From positions 1-34,617 of the forward strand of contig JBAQCU010000039.1 in the NCBI GenBank assembly GCA_049294435.1: a DNA stretch of 34,617 bases. The letters are read 5' to 3'. Position 1 is the stretch's first letter; every line of letters starts with the position of its first letter. This stretch comes from UBA1550 sp049294435. GTDB lineage: Bacteria > Patescibacteriota > Minisyncoccia > Phycocordibacterales > UBA1550. The notes under the pieces are model-generated. The model was not told where the DNA came from and searched no databases. It worked only from the letters and a program-made list of their open reading frames with translations. The position numbers and the translations under genes were made by a program. Shown here in pieces: positions 7,425 through 15,773 of this stretch.

Positions 7425-8021
7425 ATGTCCTATCATATATATCACACACGCGGTATTATACTGGAGAGTCAGCACGCGGGGGAGTCAAACCGCTCTTACA
7501 AAATTTTTACTGAGGAGCTGGGGCTCATTTACGGAACAGCACAGTCGGTGCGAGAAGAAAAATCAAAACTCAGATACGCGCTCCAGGATTTTTCATTTGT
7601 AACTGTTGACCTCATTCGCGGTAAAGAAGTATGGCGGATATTAAGCGCGGGGGAATGGAGACCTCTTGAGATAATTAAAAAAAACCCCACGCAATTGAAG
7701 CTTTTTGCGAGCTACTGCGCGCTCATCTTGCGTCTTATTCATGGTGAGGGTCGCGACCAAAGTCTTTTTTGCGATATATTGATGGTTGCAGATTTTTTGG
7801 AAAAAGAAACAGTTGCCTGTTTAAACAAGTCCATCAGACTCTCCTTTAAAACATTGCGTGCTCTTCGCGCCCTCGTTCATTTGGGGTACATAGATCCTAA
7901 AGGATATGAAAAATTTTTAGCGTTAAGCGAATATTCCACAGATATTTTGGAGGAATTTGAAGAAATTCGTTCATCGGTTCTGTCTAAAATCAACGAGGCG
8001 CTCAGAGTATCGCACCTGTAG
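7425..8021 (+). CDS. recO: DNA repair protein RecO
   Basis: 198 residues. The N-terminus (HTRGIILESQHAGESNRSYKIFTEELGLI, here abbreviated from residues 7-35) has the RecO OB-fold pattern: a strand ending in a G-E-x-x-R/D core, followed by a TxxxG turn and LRYALQDFSFVTVDLIRGKEVWRI. RecO loads RecA onto SSB-coated single strands in RecFOR gap repair; recA and ssb are also in this window. The protein is shorter than the usual ~240 residues and no CxxC zinc motif is visible in the C-terminal half, as often seen in reduced genomes. The downstream gene starts 43 nt after its stop and has its own promoter-like sequence. Confidence 0.85.
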   Translation: MSYHIYHTRGIILESQHAGESNRSYKIFTEELGLIYGTAQSVREEKSKLRYALQDFSFVTVDLIRGKEVWRILSAGEWRPLEIIKKNPTQLKLFASYCALILRLIHGEGRDQSLFCDILMVADFLEKETVACLNKSIRLSFKTLRALRALVHLGYIDPKGYEKFLALSEYSTDILEEFEEIRSSVLSKINEALRVSHL

Positions 8022-8029
8022 ATTTCACC

Positions 8030-8057
8030 TTGTACTTTATACTTTATACTTTATACT
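8030..8057 (+). promoter_or_regulatory. Promoter within a heptamer tandem repeat
   Basis: TTGTAC (8030-8035), 16-nt spacer, TATACT (8052-8057), 7 nt, ATG 8065. The spacer consists of tandem ACTTTAT heptamers (three copies), so a gain or loss of one unit would change the spacing. Confidence 0.45.
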
Positions 8058-8064
8058 ATCCTAT

Positions 8065-9981
8065 ATGCCTATGCCAGATAATGTGAAAAGCAAAATCTCT
8101 GAGCTTGAGAAGGAGCTTTATTCAAAAGACTTCAAACAGCACCGAGTAGAGGATGTTTTCTCACGCGAGAAAACTGATGTGGCGTTAAAGTGGGACAAGG
8201 AAAAAGATGACGCTTTATTTTTGAGAGAAGAATTGCGCTCTGAAAAGAGGCATCATATAATGAAAAAATTTACTCAATTTTCAATAGGATTTTTTGTCAT
8301 CGCTGTGGCAGTTGCTTTGTTTATTTGGTGGCGCGGGTCAAATGTTGTTTCTGGGGAGAAAATTGATATCAGCATTTCGCAACCTTCTGCAGTTTCGGGA
8401 GGAGATCCTTTTGAAACAAAATTTATAATAACAAACAATAATACTGTCTTCATTGATGAAGCCACGCTTTTGATTGAATATCCAACTGGTTTTTATTCTG
8501 TATCAAACAACACAGACCTCCTGCGCGTGTCAAAAACCATAGGGTCCATTGCTCATGGTCAGGCGATTAGTGAAACTGTTGATGCTGTACTTTATGGTCA
8601 GGAAAATACAAGTAAGGAAATATTAGTAACATTGGAGTATCGCATGTCTGGGTCAAACGCAACGCTTAAAAAGAATACGACCTATGAGGTAAGGATACTG
8701 TCTTCCCCTGTTAATGTAAATTTCAAGATGCTTAAGGAAATTAGCTCTGGACAAGATGTCGTTATTCCTATTGAAATAGAATCAAACAGCAAAAATATTA
8801 TCAGCAATCTTGTTGTTGAAGCGGGGTATCCTATCGGTTTTAATTTTAAAAGTTCCCAGCCTGCTCCATCATACAATATGAATAGTTGGCAACTCGCTGG
8901 ATTAAAACCTCAGGAAAAACGCACCATAACAATTCGCGGTGTAATTGAGGGTCAGGAAAATGAAGAAAAGGTTACAAAAATTTCTGTTGGAACCCAAAGC
9001 CCCGCAGATGAACGCTTAATCGGTATTGTATACAATGTTGCAACTGAGTCGAGCATTATTACAAAACCATTTCTTGCTCTTGATCTTGCGGTAAACAATG
9101 TCAAGTCGCAAGAAAATATAGCATCTCTTAATAAAGGCGTTCGTGTTGATTTATTTTGGCAGAGCAATAATTCTGCAAAGATTACCGATGCGGTTATTGA
9201 AGTCAATCTTAAAGGTGTGGCGTTAGACAAATATTCTCTCTACGCGTCAGGAGGCGGTTATTACAGATCTGTTGACAACACTATTGTGTGGGACAAAACA
9301 GGGAACCATGAGCTTTCTGTAATCAATCCGGGAACAAGCGGGACAGTGAGTTTTAGTTTTTCTCCTGTTGCCATTAGCGCTGATACTGCGCGTTTAATAA
9401 AAAATCCGCAAATAATTTTTGAAGTTCGCGCACGCGGATGGCGTATGAGTAACAAAAATGCGCTAGAAGATGCTTCAACCTCTATAACGCGTAGTGTGAA
9501 ATTTGAAACGGACATAAGGGTTGGCGCCAAAGGGTTGTTTTTCTCAGGACCTTTTCAGAATATAGGGCCAATACCTCCGCAAGTTGACAAGGAAACAACT
9601 TACACAATTGTGCTCACAGCGCAAAACTCATCAAACAATATTTCAAACACAGTTGTGAAAACAACATTGCCTATTTATGTTAAATGGCTTGGCAAGGTTG
9701 ATCCCGAGGGTGAGGATATCACATGGAACGACAGCACTGGCGAGGTAACTTGGAATGTTGGTCGTGTTGCTTCTGGTGGTTCGCGCGACGCGTCGTTTCA
9801 GATTTCATTTACCCCTAGCGTCAGCCATATCAACCGCGCGCCTTTACTTACTGGTGACATTACTATTTCAGCGATGGATGACTTCACAAAGACCGAAGTA
9901 CGCGATAAAAAGCCTGCTTTGACGACCTATATTTTTGGCGACCCACAATTTAGCCCAAACGACGCAAATGTGGTAAATTAG
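8065..9981 (+). CDS. Single-pass membrane protein with extracellular beta-domains
   Basis: 638 residues, function unknown. Residues 1-66 are charged, predicted cytoplasmic helices (SELEKELYS, FLREELRSEKRHH). A single hydrophobic anchor follows at about 69-88 (FSIGFFVIAVAVALFIWW), then about 550 residues of beta-rich sequence with repeated Ig/DUF11-like units: each has a GxxFxxxFxIxNNN-type strand and ends near an I/V-x-R-x-V strand (for example ISQPSAVSGGDPFETKFIIT, TYTIVLTAQNSSNNISNTVV). This architecture suits an envelope adhesin or scaffold. The frame extends upstream into recO, but ATG 8065 fits the promoter and gives a sensible N-terminus. glyQS starts 5 nt after its stop, so the two are probably co-transcribed. 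Confidence 0.8.
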   Translation: MPMPDNVKSKISELEKELYSKDFKQHRVEDVFSREKTDVALKWDKEKDDALFLREELRSEKRHHIMKKFTQFSIGFFVIAVAVALFIWWRGSNVVSGEKIDISISQPSAVSGGDPFETKFIITNNNTVFIDEATLLIEYPTGFYSVSNNTDLLRVSKTIGSIAHGQAISETVDAVLYGQENTSKEILVTLEYRMSGSNATLKKNTTYEVRILSSPVNVNFKMLKEISSGQDVVIPIEIESNSKNIISNLVVEAGYPIGFNFKSSQPAPSYNMNSWQLAGLKPQEKRTITIRGVIEGQENEEKVTKISVGTQSPADERLIGIVYNVATESSIITKPFLALDLAVNNVKSQENIASLNKGVRVDLFWQSNNSAKITDAVIEVNLKGVALDKYSLYASGGGYYRSVDNTIVWDKTGNHELSVINPGTSGTVSFSFSPVAISADTARLIKNPQIIFEVRARGWRMSNKNALEDASTSITRSVKFETDIRVGAKGLFFSGPFQNIGPIPPQVDKETTYTIVLTAQNSSNNISNTVVKTTLPIYVKWLGKVDPEGEDITWNDSTGEVTWNVGRVASGGSRDASFQISFTPSVSHINRAPLLTGDITISAMDDFTKTEVRDKKPALTTYIFGDPQFSPNDANVVN

Positions 9982-9986
9982 GGATT

Positions 9987-11348
9987 ATGACCGCGAAAAC
10001 TGAAAAGAAACCATACCCCGCAGATATGATGGAAAAGCTTGTATCTCTTTGCAAGCGCAGAGGTTTTATTTATCAAGGGTCTGAAATATACGGCGGACTT
10101 GCAGGGACGTACGACTACGGTCCTTTGGGTACTGCTCTCAAAAATAACATCAAAAACATTTGGTGGCGTATGTTTGTGGATGGTCGTGACGATATGTATG
10201 GTATGGACGCGTCTATTTTGATGAATCCAAACACGTGGGTGACTACAGGGCACGTGGCAGGGTTCGCAGACCCTCTTTCAGAGTGTACTAAATGTAAAAA
10301 GCGTTTTCGTACAGACCAGATTGAAGACCAATTTAAAAGTCAGATGAAGTGCCCTGAGTGTGGTGGAGCATTAGGTCCCGAAAGACAATTTAATATGATG
10401 CTCTCTACTCAAGTAGGCGCAATGGAGGATTCTTCATCAATTTCTTATCTTAGACCAGAAACTGCGCAGGGAATGTTTGTGAATTTTAAAAATGTCGTGG
10501 ACTCGTTTCACCCAAAGATGCCGTTTGGATTGGGGCAGATTGGTAAAGCATTTAGGAATGAAATCACACCACGTGACTTTATTTTCCGTTTACGTGAACT
10601 CGAGCAAATGGAAGTTGAATATTTTGTAAAAGAAAATGATTGGGAGAGGGCATTTGAAGAGTGGCGAGTAGCGATGAATGATTGGATTGATGCTGTGGGT
10701 ATTGACCACGAACGCGTGCACGAAGTAGAAATTGGAGACGGCGACCGCGCGCATTATTCAAAGCGCACTATTGATTTTGAATTTGACTATCCGTTTGGAC
10801 AAAAGGAATTGTATGGCCTTGCATATCGCACCGACTTTGACCTCTCCCGTCACTCCGAGGCAAGCAAGGTAGATTTGTCATACCGTGACGAAGAGGCAGG
10901 AGAGAAGTTTGTTCCGCATTGCATTGAACCTTCGTTTGGTTTGGATCGCACCGTGCTTGCAGTGCTTCTCTCTGCATACACCGAAGACACAATAGGGGAT
11001 AGCACACGTGAATACCTGAAGTTCCACCCGCGTGTGGCACCCATCAAGTGCGCCGTATTCCCACTTCTTAAAAATAAACCCGAGCTTGTTGTAAAAGCTC
11101 GTGAGGTTTATATGATGCTTAAAAAAGATATTCCGCAAATCATGTGGGACGACAATGGCAATGTTGGTAAGCGATATCGCCGTCAGGATGAGATTGGTAC
11201 GCCATTTTGTGTGACTATAGATTTCGATACATTAGGAGAAACTCCAGAGCACAAAGACACCGTAACCATCCGCGACCGCGACACTGGCGAACAAAAGCGT
11301 ATGCAAATATGTGACTTGACAAATTACATCAAAAGTGCTACACTGTAG
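9987..11348 (+). CDS. glyQS: Glycyl-tRNA synthetase, alpha2 class II type
   Basis: 453 residues; the single-chain dimeric GlyRS that charges tRNA-Gly. Class II landmarks: YDYGPLGTALKNNIKNIWW near the N-terminus, SYLRPETAQGMFVNFKN, motif 2 GKAFRNEITPRDFIFRLREL, and motif 3 PHCIEPSFGLDRTVLAVL. A zinc-binding pair CTKC...CPECGG lies in the N-terminal third. The C-terminal domain (PIKCAVFPLL, GTPFCVTID) is the anticodon-binding fold. It follows the anchored protein by 5 nt with no Shine-Dalgarno. The 3' end contains a strong promoter for the next short transcript. Confidence 0.95.
   Translation: MTAKTEKKPYPADMMEKLVSLCKRRGFIYQGSEIYGGLAGTYDYGPLGTALKNNIKNIWWRMFVDGRDDMYGMDASILMNPNTWVTTGHVAGFADPLSECTKCKKRFRTDQIEDQFKSQMKCPECGGALGPERQFNMMLSTQVGAMEDSSSISYLRPETAQGMFVNFKNVVDSFHPKMPFGLGQIGKAFRNEITPRDFIFRLRELEQMEVEYFVKENDWERAFEEWRVAMNDWIDAVGIDHERVHEVEIGDGDRAHYSKRTIDFEFDYPFGQKELYGLAYRTDFDLSRHSEASKVDLSYRDEEAGEKFVPHCIEPSFGLDRTVLAVLLSAYTEDTIGDSTREYLKFHPRVAPIKCAVFPLLKNKPELVVKAREVYMMLKKDIPQIMWDDNGNVGKRYRRQDEIGTPFCVTIDFDTLGETPEHKDTVTIRDRDTGEQKRMQICDLTNYIKSATL
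11316..11344 (+). promoter_or_regulatory. Promoter inside the 3' end of glyQS
   Basis: TTGACA (11316-11321), exactly 17-nt spacer, TACACT (11339-11344). The -35 is consensus. It predicts transcription from about 11351, just after the glyQS stop, through the short ORF to the terminator at 11528. Confidence 0.7.
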
Positions 11349-11406
11349 CCAGTTTTAAAGTTTGTTGTCATTTTTGATTTTGCTGAACTCTTGAGGAGTG
11401 TAAATT

Positions 11407-11475
11407 ATGGACACTATTATTTGTCAATCAGTGCTGTTTGTTCTTTGTTTTATTTTTGTTCCCTCCCATCGGTAG
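11407..11475 (+). CDS. Possible 22-residue hydrophobic peptide
   Basis: ATG at 11407 is preceded by GAGGAG (11393-11398) at an ideal 8-nt spacing, one of the few convincing Shine-Dalgarno sequences in the window. The peptide MDTIICQSVLFVLCFIFVPS plus HR is mostly hydrophobic, as in small membrane or type-I toxin-like peptides. It ends at TAG inside the right side of the predicted hairpin. It may be a leader peptide, a small membrane protein, or chance. Confidence 0.35.
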   Translation: MDTIICQSVLFVLCFIFVPSHR

Positions 11476-11499
11476 CACTGACAAAAATAATGAATTGAA

Positions 11500-11528
11500 G
11501 GCCCGATCTATCTTAGTCGGGCTTTTTT
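11500..11528 (+). terminator. Rho-independent terminator of the short transcript
   Basis: GCCCGA (11501-11506), loop, TCGGGC (11517-11522), then six T's. A second element, a perfect 44-bp palindrome, follows directly. Confidence 0.8.
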
Positions 11529-11538
11529 CTTTTACCCG

Positions 11539-11582
11539 TACCGTCATATAAAACAAGTCATGACTTGTTTTATATGACGGTA
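11539..11582. repeat. Perfect 44-bp palindrome
   Basis: The two 22-base halves are exact complements, meeting at AAGTCATGACTT and extending outward to TACCGTCATA / TATGACGGTA; a T-run follows on the + strand. It sits directly upstream of the M16 promoter and may act as a terminator or as a regulatory site. Confidence 0.75.
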
Positions 11583-11590
11583 GTTTTTGT

Positions 11591-11619
11591 TTGGTGTAGA
11601 GTAGGACTCGTGCTAGACT
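11591..11619 (+). promoter_or_regulatory. Promoter of the M16 peptidase gene
   Basis: TTGGTG (11591-11596), 17-nt spacer, TAGACT (11614-11619) with TGC in front (extended -10), then 6 nt to the ATG: a predicted leaderless mRNA. Confidence 0.65.
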
Positions 11620-11625
11620 AGCAAA

Positions 11626-12894
11626 ATGAAATTTAAGAAAAAAGTATTGCCAAATGGCCTCCGCATGCTCGCAGTGCCGATGGTGGACAATCCGACTGTG
11701 ACAGTGCTTGTGCTCGTGGAGACAGGCTCAAAATATGAGAAAAAAGAAAAAAATGGAATCTCGCATTTTCTTGAGCATATGTGTTTCAAGGGCACGACCA
11801 CGCGCCCTAATACAAGCGACCTTGCAAAGGAGCTAGACGCGCTCGGGTGTGAATTTAACGCATTCACAGGTCAAGAGTTTACCGGCTACTACGCAAAAGG
11901 GAAAGCTGGGGACTTTCTTAAACTCATTGATATTATTTCTGACCTATATTTAAACCCGCTACTTAAGGAAGAAGAAATTGAAAAGGAAAAAGGTGTCATT
12001 GTGGACGAAATAAATATGTACGATGATATGCCGATGCAAAAAGTGCACGAGGAGTGGATGAAACTATTGTACGGCGATCAGCCGGCTGGCTGGGCTATTG
12101 CGGGCCCTCGCGATGTAGTGAGGGGAATGACGCGCAAGGATTTTATTGAGTACAGAAAATCACACTATGTGGCTAGCGCAACGACGGTAATAATATCTGG
12201 CAATGTGGATGCAAACACAGCGTTTAAAGCAATCACGAAAAGTTTCAAGGGGATTTCTGACAACAAAAAAGGTAATAAGAAAAAAACTCGTAATACGCAG
12301 TTATCTCCACAAATTATTCTTAAGCACAAAGAGACGGACCAAACACACTTCATTCTCGGTGTTAGGTCATTTCCTGTTTACGATAAAAGGAACCCAATCT
12401 TGTCGGTGCTAGGAGGGGTGCTTGGAAGTGGGATGTCTTCGCGACTCTTTAGAAAAATCCGAGACGAGATGGGGGTGGGCTACTATGTGCGCGCTGGCAA
12501 CAGCGCATCAACCGACAGTGGGTACTTTGCTGTATCTCTAGGAGTTGCGAATGATAGACTTTCAGAGGTGCTTCTCGCTGTAATGAAAGAGCTCAACGAT
12601 TTAAAAACTAATCTTGTTTCAGCTGAAGAACTTTCAAAAGTTAAAGAACATATTATAGGGATGATGTACCTTGGATTTGAATCATCAGACGAACTGGCGG
12701 AATATTATGGTTCGCAAGAAGTGATGCATCGAGAAATACGAACTCCAAAAGAGAAGGAGAAGATTATACGCGCTGTAACAGTAGAGGATGTTCGAAAAAT
12801 GGCTCAAAAAATTTTCGTAGAGAAAAACCTAAATTTGGCGCTTATTGGACCCACAAAGGACGACACCGCGCTAAAAGCAATCCTTAAATTTTAA
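11626..12894 (+). CDS. M16-family zinc metallopeptidase (pitrilysin/MPP-like)
   Basis: 422 residues, the size of single-unit M16B proteases. The inverted zinc motif HxxEH is present as HFLEHMCFKGT (H47, E50, H51), and the third ligand region is KGVIVDEINMYDD about 75 residues later. The C-terminal half has the usual non-catalytic repeat with SSRLFRKIRDEMGVGYYVRAG, the substrate-grasping R/Y motif. No signal peptide or membrane segment is visible, so it is probably cytoplasmic and degrades peptides. It has its own promoter and is followed by a strong hairpin, so it is likely monocistronic. Confidence 0.93.
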   Translation: MKFKKKVLPNGLRMLAVPMVDNPTVTVLVLVETGSKYEKKEKNGISHFLEHMCFKGTTTRPNTSDLAKELDALGCEFNAFTGQEFTGYYAKGKAGDFLKLIDIISDLYLNPLLKEEEIEKEKGVIVDEINMYDDMPMQKVHEEWMKLLYGDQPAGWAIAGPRDVVRGMTRKDFIEYRKSHYVASATTVIISGNVDANTAFKAITKSFKGISDNKKGNKKKTRNTQLSPQIILKHKETDQTHFILGVRSFPVYDKRNPILSVLGGVLGSGMSSRLFRKIRDEMGVGYYVRAGNSASTDSGYFAVSLGVANDRLSEVLLAVMKELNDLKTNLVSAEELSKVKEHIIGMMYLGFESSDELAEYYGSQEVMHREIRTPKEKEKIIRAVTVEDVRKMAQKIFVEKNLNLALIGPTKDDTALKAILKF

Positions 12895-12902
12895 AGTCTC
12901 CC

Positions 12903-12968
12903 TATGGAAAAGACAAACTCCGCAATAGCGCGCGATAGCGCACTATTGCGGAGTTTGTCTTTTCCATA
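12903..12968. terminator. Long hairpin after the M16 gene
   Basis: Arms of about 26 nt (TATGGAAAAGACAAACTCCG... and its complement ...CGGAGTTTGTCTTTTCCATA) enclose AGCGCGCGATAGCGCAC. It can terminate in either direction. The core GCAATAGCGC...CTATTGC resembles the palindromes at 22085 and 22746. Confidence 0.75.
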
Positions 12969-12982
12969 CGTCTACCAAACGA

Positions 12983-13010
12983 TTGTTTATCGCTCTTCTT
13001 GTGGTATTAT
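12983..13010 (+). promoter_or_regulatory. Promoter of the AI-2E-type transporter gene
   Basis: TTGTTT (12983-12988), 16-nt spacer, TATTAT (13005-13010) preceded by TGG, then GGAAGG and the ATG at 13017. The GGAAGG could also act as a Shine-Dalgarno if transcription began further upstream. Confidence 0.55.
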
Positions 13011-13016
13011 GGAAGG

Positions 13017-14087
13017 ATGAAGTCACCTGAAAAAGACACAGTTATTTCAATCACCGCAGGCACAATCGTAAAAGGGTTGGCCATACTTTTGGGCGCATGG
13101 GTTTTGTGGATTCTGCGAGACATAGTTATGGTTGTTGTTACATCAGTGATTCTTGCGTCTTCTATTGAACCAGGGATAAAATTCCTTTCGCGTTTTCACA
13201 TACACCGTATCCCAGCAGTGCTCCTAACGTACCTTGCCACAGCGGGCCTGTTTTTTGGGCTCATTCTTGGTTTTGTTCCTCCAATCGTAAACGAAGCGTC
13301 AGACATAACTCAAAAGCTTCCAGGTATGATTCAGTCTGTGGATAAAAATGCGCTCGGTGACAAAAATATCTTATCCAAAGCGTTTTGGGGTGAGAATAGC
13401 GCGTCCCCTGCTTCTGTAAATCCTGCGCTTGAAGATTTGTTAGGAAGAATATCTGGCACGAGTAACACTTCGCAAAATGTGTTTGGAGCCGCTAGCGCGA
13501 TATTTGGTGGAATATTTAGTTTCGTTCTCATTGTTATTCTTTCATTTTATTTTGCTATGCAAGAGCGAGGCATTGAAAATTTTTTGCGTATTATTATCCC
13601 ATTTGGAAACGAGGAATATGCGATAAACCTTTGGGAGCGTTCTAAAGAAAAAATTGGAAAGTGGATGCAAGGACAACTCCTTCTCGGTGTGCTCATCTTT
13701 GTGCTTGTGTACCTAGGTCTTACAATTTTTGGAGTTCCGTATGCAATGTCGCTAGCGCTCCTTGCCGGTGTGCTGGAAATCATTCCTGTATTTGGACCAA
13801 TACTCGCCGCAATACCTGGTGTAATTCTAGCGTTTACAGTTGGCGGAGCGACACTCGCTGCAATTGTTGCTGGCTTCTATCTACTTGTTCAGCAGTTTGA
13901 AAGTCACCTCATTTATCCGCTCGTCGTACGCAAGGTTGTTGGTGTTCCGCCAATTCTTGTTATTCTAGCTCTCATAATAGGAGCAAAGCTTGGAGGATTT
14001 TTGGGCGTCCTTATTTCAGTTCCAGTTGCGGCGGCGATTATGGAGCTTGTTGAAGATATTGAGCGCAAAAAAGGATTAATAAATTAG
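13017..14087 (+). CDS. AI-2E family (TqsA/PerM-like) membrane transporter
   Basis: 356 residues with the family plan: two to three N-terminal hydrophobic segments (AILLGAWVLWIL, MVVVTSVILASSIEPGI), a polar region of about 100 residues, then a block of transmembrane helices (FSFVLIVILSFYFAMQERG, GQLLLGVLIFVLVYLGL). The hallmark C-terminal motifs are present: LLAGVLEIIPVFGPILAAIP, FYLLVQQFESHLIYPLVVRK, GAKLGGFLGVLISVPVAAAI. Some relatives export the signal AI-2, others act as sodium/proton antiporters; the substrate cannot be told from sequence. The ATG at 13017 is chosen from the promoter position. metG follows after 13 nt, so the two are likely co-transcribed. Confidence 0.93.
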   Translation: MKSPEKDTVISITAGTIVKGLAILLGAWVLWILRDIVMVVVTSVILASSIEPGIKFLSRFHIHRIPAVLLTYLATAGLFFGLILGFVPPIVNEASDITQKLPGMIQSVDKNALGDKNILSKAFWGENSASPASVNPALEDLLGRISGTSNTSQNVFGAASAIFGGIFSFVLIVILSFYFAMQERGIENFLRIIIPFGNEEYAINLWERSKEKIGKWMQGQLLLGVLIFVLVYLGLTIFGVPYAMSLALLAGVLEIIPVFGPILAAIPGVILAFTVGGATLAAIVAGFYLLVQQFESHLIYPLVVRKVVGVPPILVILALIIGAKLGGFLGVLISVPVAAAIMELVEDIERKKGLIN

Positions 14088-14100
14088 CTTTTGTTTGGTT

Positions 14101-15666
14101 ATGACAGAAAAAAAATTTTACATCACAACGCCTATTTTTTACGCGAACGCGGAGCTCCATTTGGGACACACATACACGCTTGTGCTGTCGGATATTTTGG
14201 CGCGCTACCATCGCTCAATAGGGGACAACACATTTTTTCTGACAGGTTCCGATGAGCACGGCGACAAGATAGTGCGCGCCGCGCAAAAAGAGGATATGAG
14301 CCCGCAGTCATTTGTAAATAGAAACGTCGCAAAGATGGAGTCTCTTATCCAAGAACTCGGTATCTCAAATGATTTATTTATTCGCACCTCTGATCAGGAG
14401 CATCATTGGCAGGGAGCAAAAAAACTTTGGCACGCGCTAGAAGAAGCTGGTGATATCTACAAGGGCACGTACAAGGGGTTGTATTGCATCGGGTGCGAGT
14501 CATTTATTACTGAAAAGGAGTTGGTAGATGGGAAATGCCCGCATCACGACACAAAACCGGAACACATAGAAGAAGAAAATTATTTTTTCAAACTTTCAAA
14601 ATATGGTCCAGAGATAAAAAGCAAGCTTCTAAGTGGAGAATTTAAAATCACACCGCAGTCCAGAGTTAATGAAATCGTTTCTCTAATCTCTGGCGCAGAC
14701 GGCGAGAGTGATTTAGGAGACGTGAGTATTTCCAGACCTGAGCGCGCGATACCATGGGGGATACCTTCGCCAAGCGACCCGACACAGCTAATGTATGTTT
14801 GGTGCGATGCGCTTTCAAACTATATTTCTGCTTTAGGTTATGGCACGCAGAATGAAGAAAATTATAGAATTTTCTGGCCAGCTGATATCCAAGTGCTTGG
14901 AAAAGATATTCTGCGTTTTCATGCTCTGCTTTGGCCTGCTTTCTTATTATCCGCAAAGATTCCGCTCCCTCGCGAGCTTCTTGTGCACGGATTTGTAAAT
15001 TCAGGTGGAAAAAAAATGTCTAAGTCACTAGGCAACGTGCTCTCTCCAGGTGAATTTATTTCAGAATACGGCAAAGACGCGCTAAGGTACTATCTCACAC
15101 GTGAAGTCTCACCGGTTGAGGACTGGGACATGACGCGCGAAAAATTCAAAGAGGTTTATAATGCAAATCTTGCGAATGGTCTTGGAAACCTTGTGTCGCG
15201 AACACTTAAAATGGCGGAGCAATATTTTGGAGGTGTTGTGACTGGCGATGCGACACGTGTGCCTTCCATTAAAACAAAGATGAGCGCCGTGGAAACATTC
15301 GGTGATATTGCGGGAATGAATATTCCGTACATAATTACTAATGATATACTGCCTCGCTACCACAAACATATGTCCGCGAGCGAGATAAATAAATCCGCAG
15401 ACGTGATATGGGAGCTCATTGGGCACCTTGACCAATTTGTCACTGACTATGAGCCATTTAAGCTCGTAAAGACAGACAAAGATAAAGCAGAGGCGATTAT
15501 TTGGGGGCTTTTGTATGGGTTACGAGAAGTCGCACAAATGCTCACGCCAATGATGCCAGACACTGGACAAAGGATTGCGATTCTTCTTGGAGCATCAGAG
15601 GTTGGTGCAAACGAGACGAGCTTTACTACAAAGCCTTTAGCTGAGCCATTATTCAGGCGCAAATAA
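14101..15666 (+). CDS. metG: Methionyl-tRNA synthetase
   Basis: 521 residues from ATG 14101. Charges initiator and elongator tRNA-Met. Signature HLGH at 20-23 (NAELHLGHTYT), adenylate-binding TGSDEHGDKI, a connective insert with CIGCESF...GKCPHH, GFVNSGGKKMSKSLGN (KMSKS about 306-310) and WELIGHLDQF in the anticodon helix bundle. There is no C-terminal tRNA-binding (EMAP/OB) domain, which is common in compact genomes. Only one full CxxC-type knuckle is visible, so zinc binding may be incomplete. It follows the transporter gene directly and has no Shine-Dalgarno. Confidence 0.96.
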   Translation: MTEKKFYITTPIFYANAELHLGHTYTLVLSDILARYHRSIGDNTFFLTGSDEHGDKIVRAAQKEDMSPQSFVNRNVAKMESLIQELGISNDLFIRTSDQEHHWQGAKKLWHALEEAGDIYKGTYKGLYCIGCESFITEKELVDGKCPHHDTKPEHIEEENYFFKLSKYGPEIKSKLLSGEFKITPQSRVNEIVSLISGADGESDLGDVSISRPERAIPWGIPSPSDPTQLMYVWCDALSNYISALGYGTQNEENYRIFWPADIQVLGKDILRFHALLWPAFLLSAKIPLPRELLVHGFVNSGGKKMSKSLGNVLSPGEFISEYGKDALRYYLTREVSPVEDWDMTREKFKEVYNANLANGLGNLVSRTLKMAEQYFGGVVTGDATRVPSIKTKMSAVETFGDIAGMNIPYIITNDILPRYHKHMSASEINKSADVIWELIGHLDQFVTDYEPFKLVKTDKDKAEAIIWGLLYGLREVAQMLTPMMPDTGQRIAILLGASEVGANETSFTTKPLAEPLFRRK

Positions 15667-15773
15667 TTTCAAATGTTTAATTTCAAATTTCAAAATAATG
15701 TATCAATGTTTTAATGTTTAAAAATTGAAAAATTATTTAAAAATTAAAAATTTGAAATTAAAAATTCTTATCC
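15667..15773. repeat. AT-rich inverted-repeat spacer
   Basis: Built of TTTCAAAT/ATTTGAAA units: TTTCAAATTTCAAA near the left and AAATTTGAAATTAAAA near the right can pair. A very similar AT-rich stretch separates recA from the gene before it (23906-24005). Likely a low-complexity spacer or terminator. Confidence 0.55.

Larger units (their letters stand above)
11351..11528 (+). ncRNA. Predicted ~178-nt independent transcript (sRNA or mini-mRNA)
   Basis: It is bounded by a near-consensus promoter and a terminator. Its middle folds: ATTATT-TGTCA-GTGCT (11415-11434) pairs with AGCAC-TGACA-AATAAT (11474-11491), allowing a four-base bulge and a two-base bulge, around a U-rich loop. It also contains a 22-codon ORF with a good Shine-Dalgarno. 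Whether the RNA or the peptide matters cannot be decided from sequence; I do not recognise an RNA family. Confidence 0.5.

Noticed and set aside
7957..8064. Upstream extension of the membrane protein into recO
   Set aside because: The extra 36 residues overlap recO's 3' end and its composition is unlike a leader. ATG 8065 follows a TATACT box by 7 nt.
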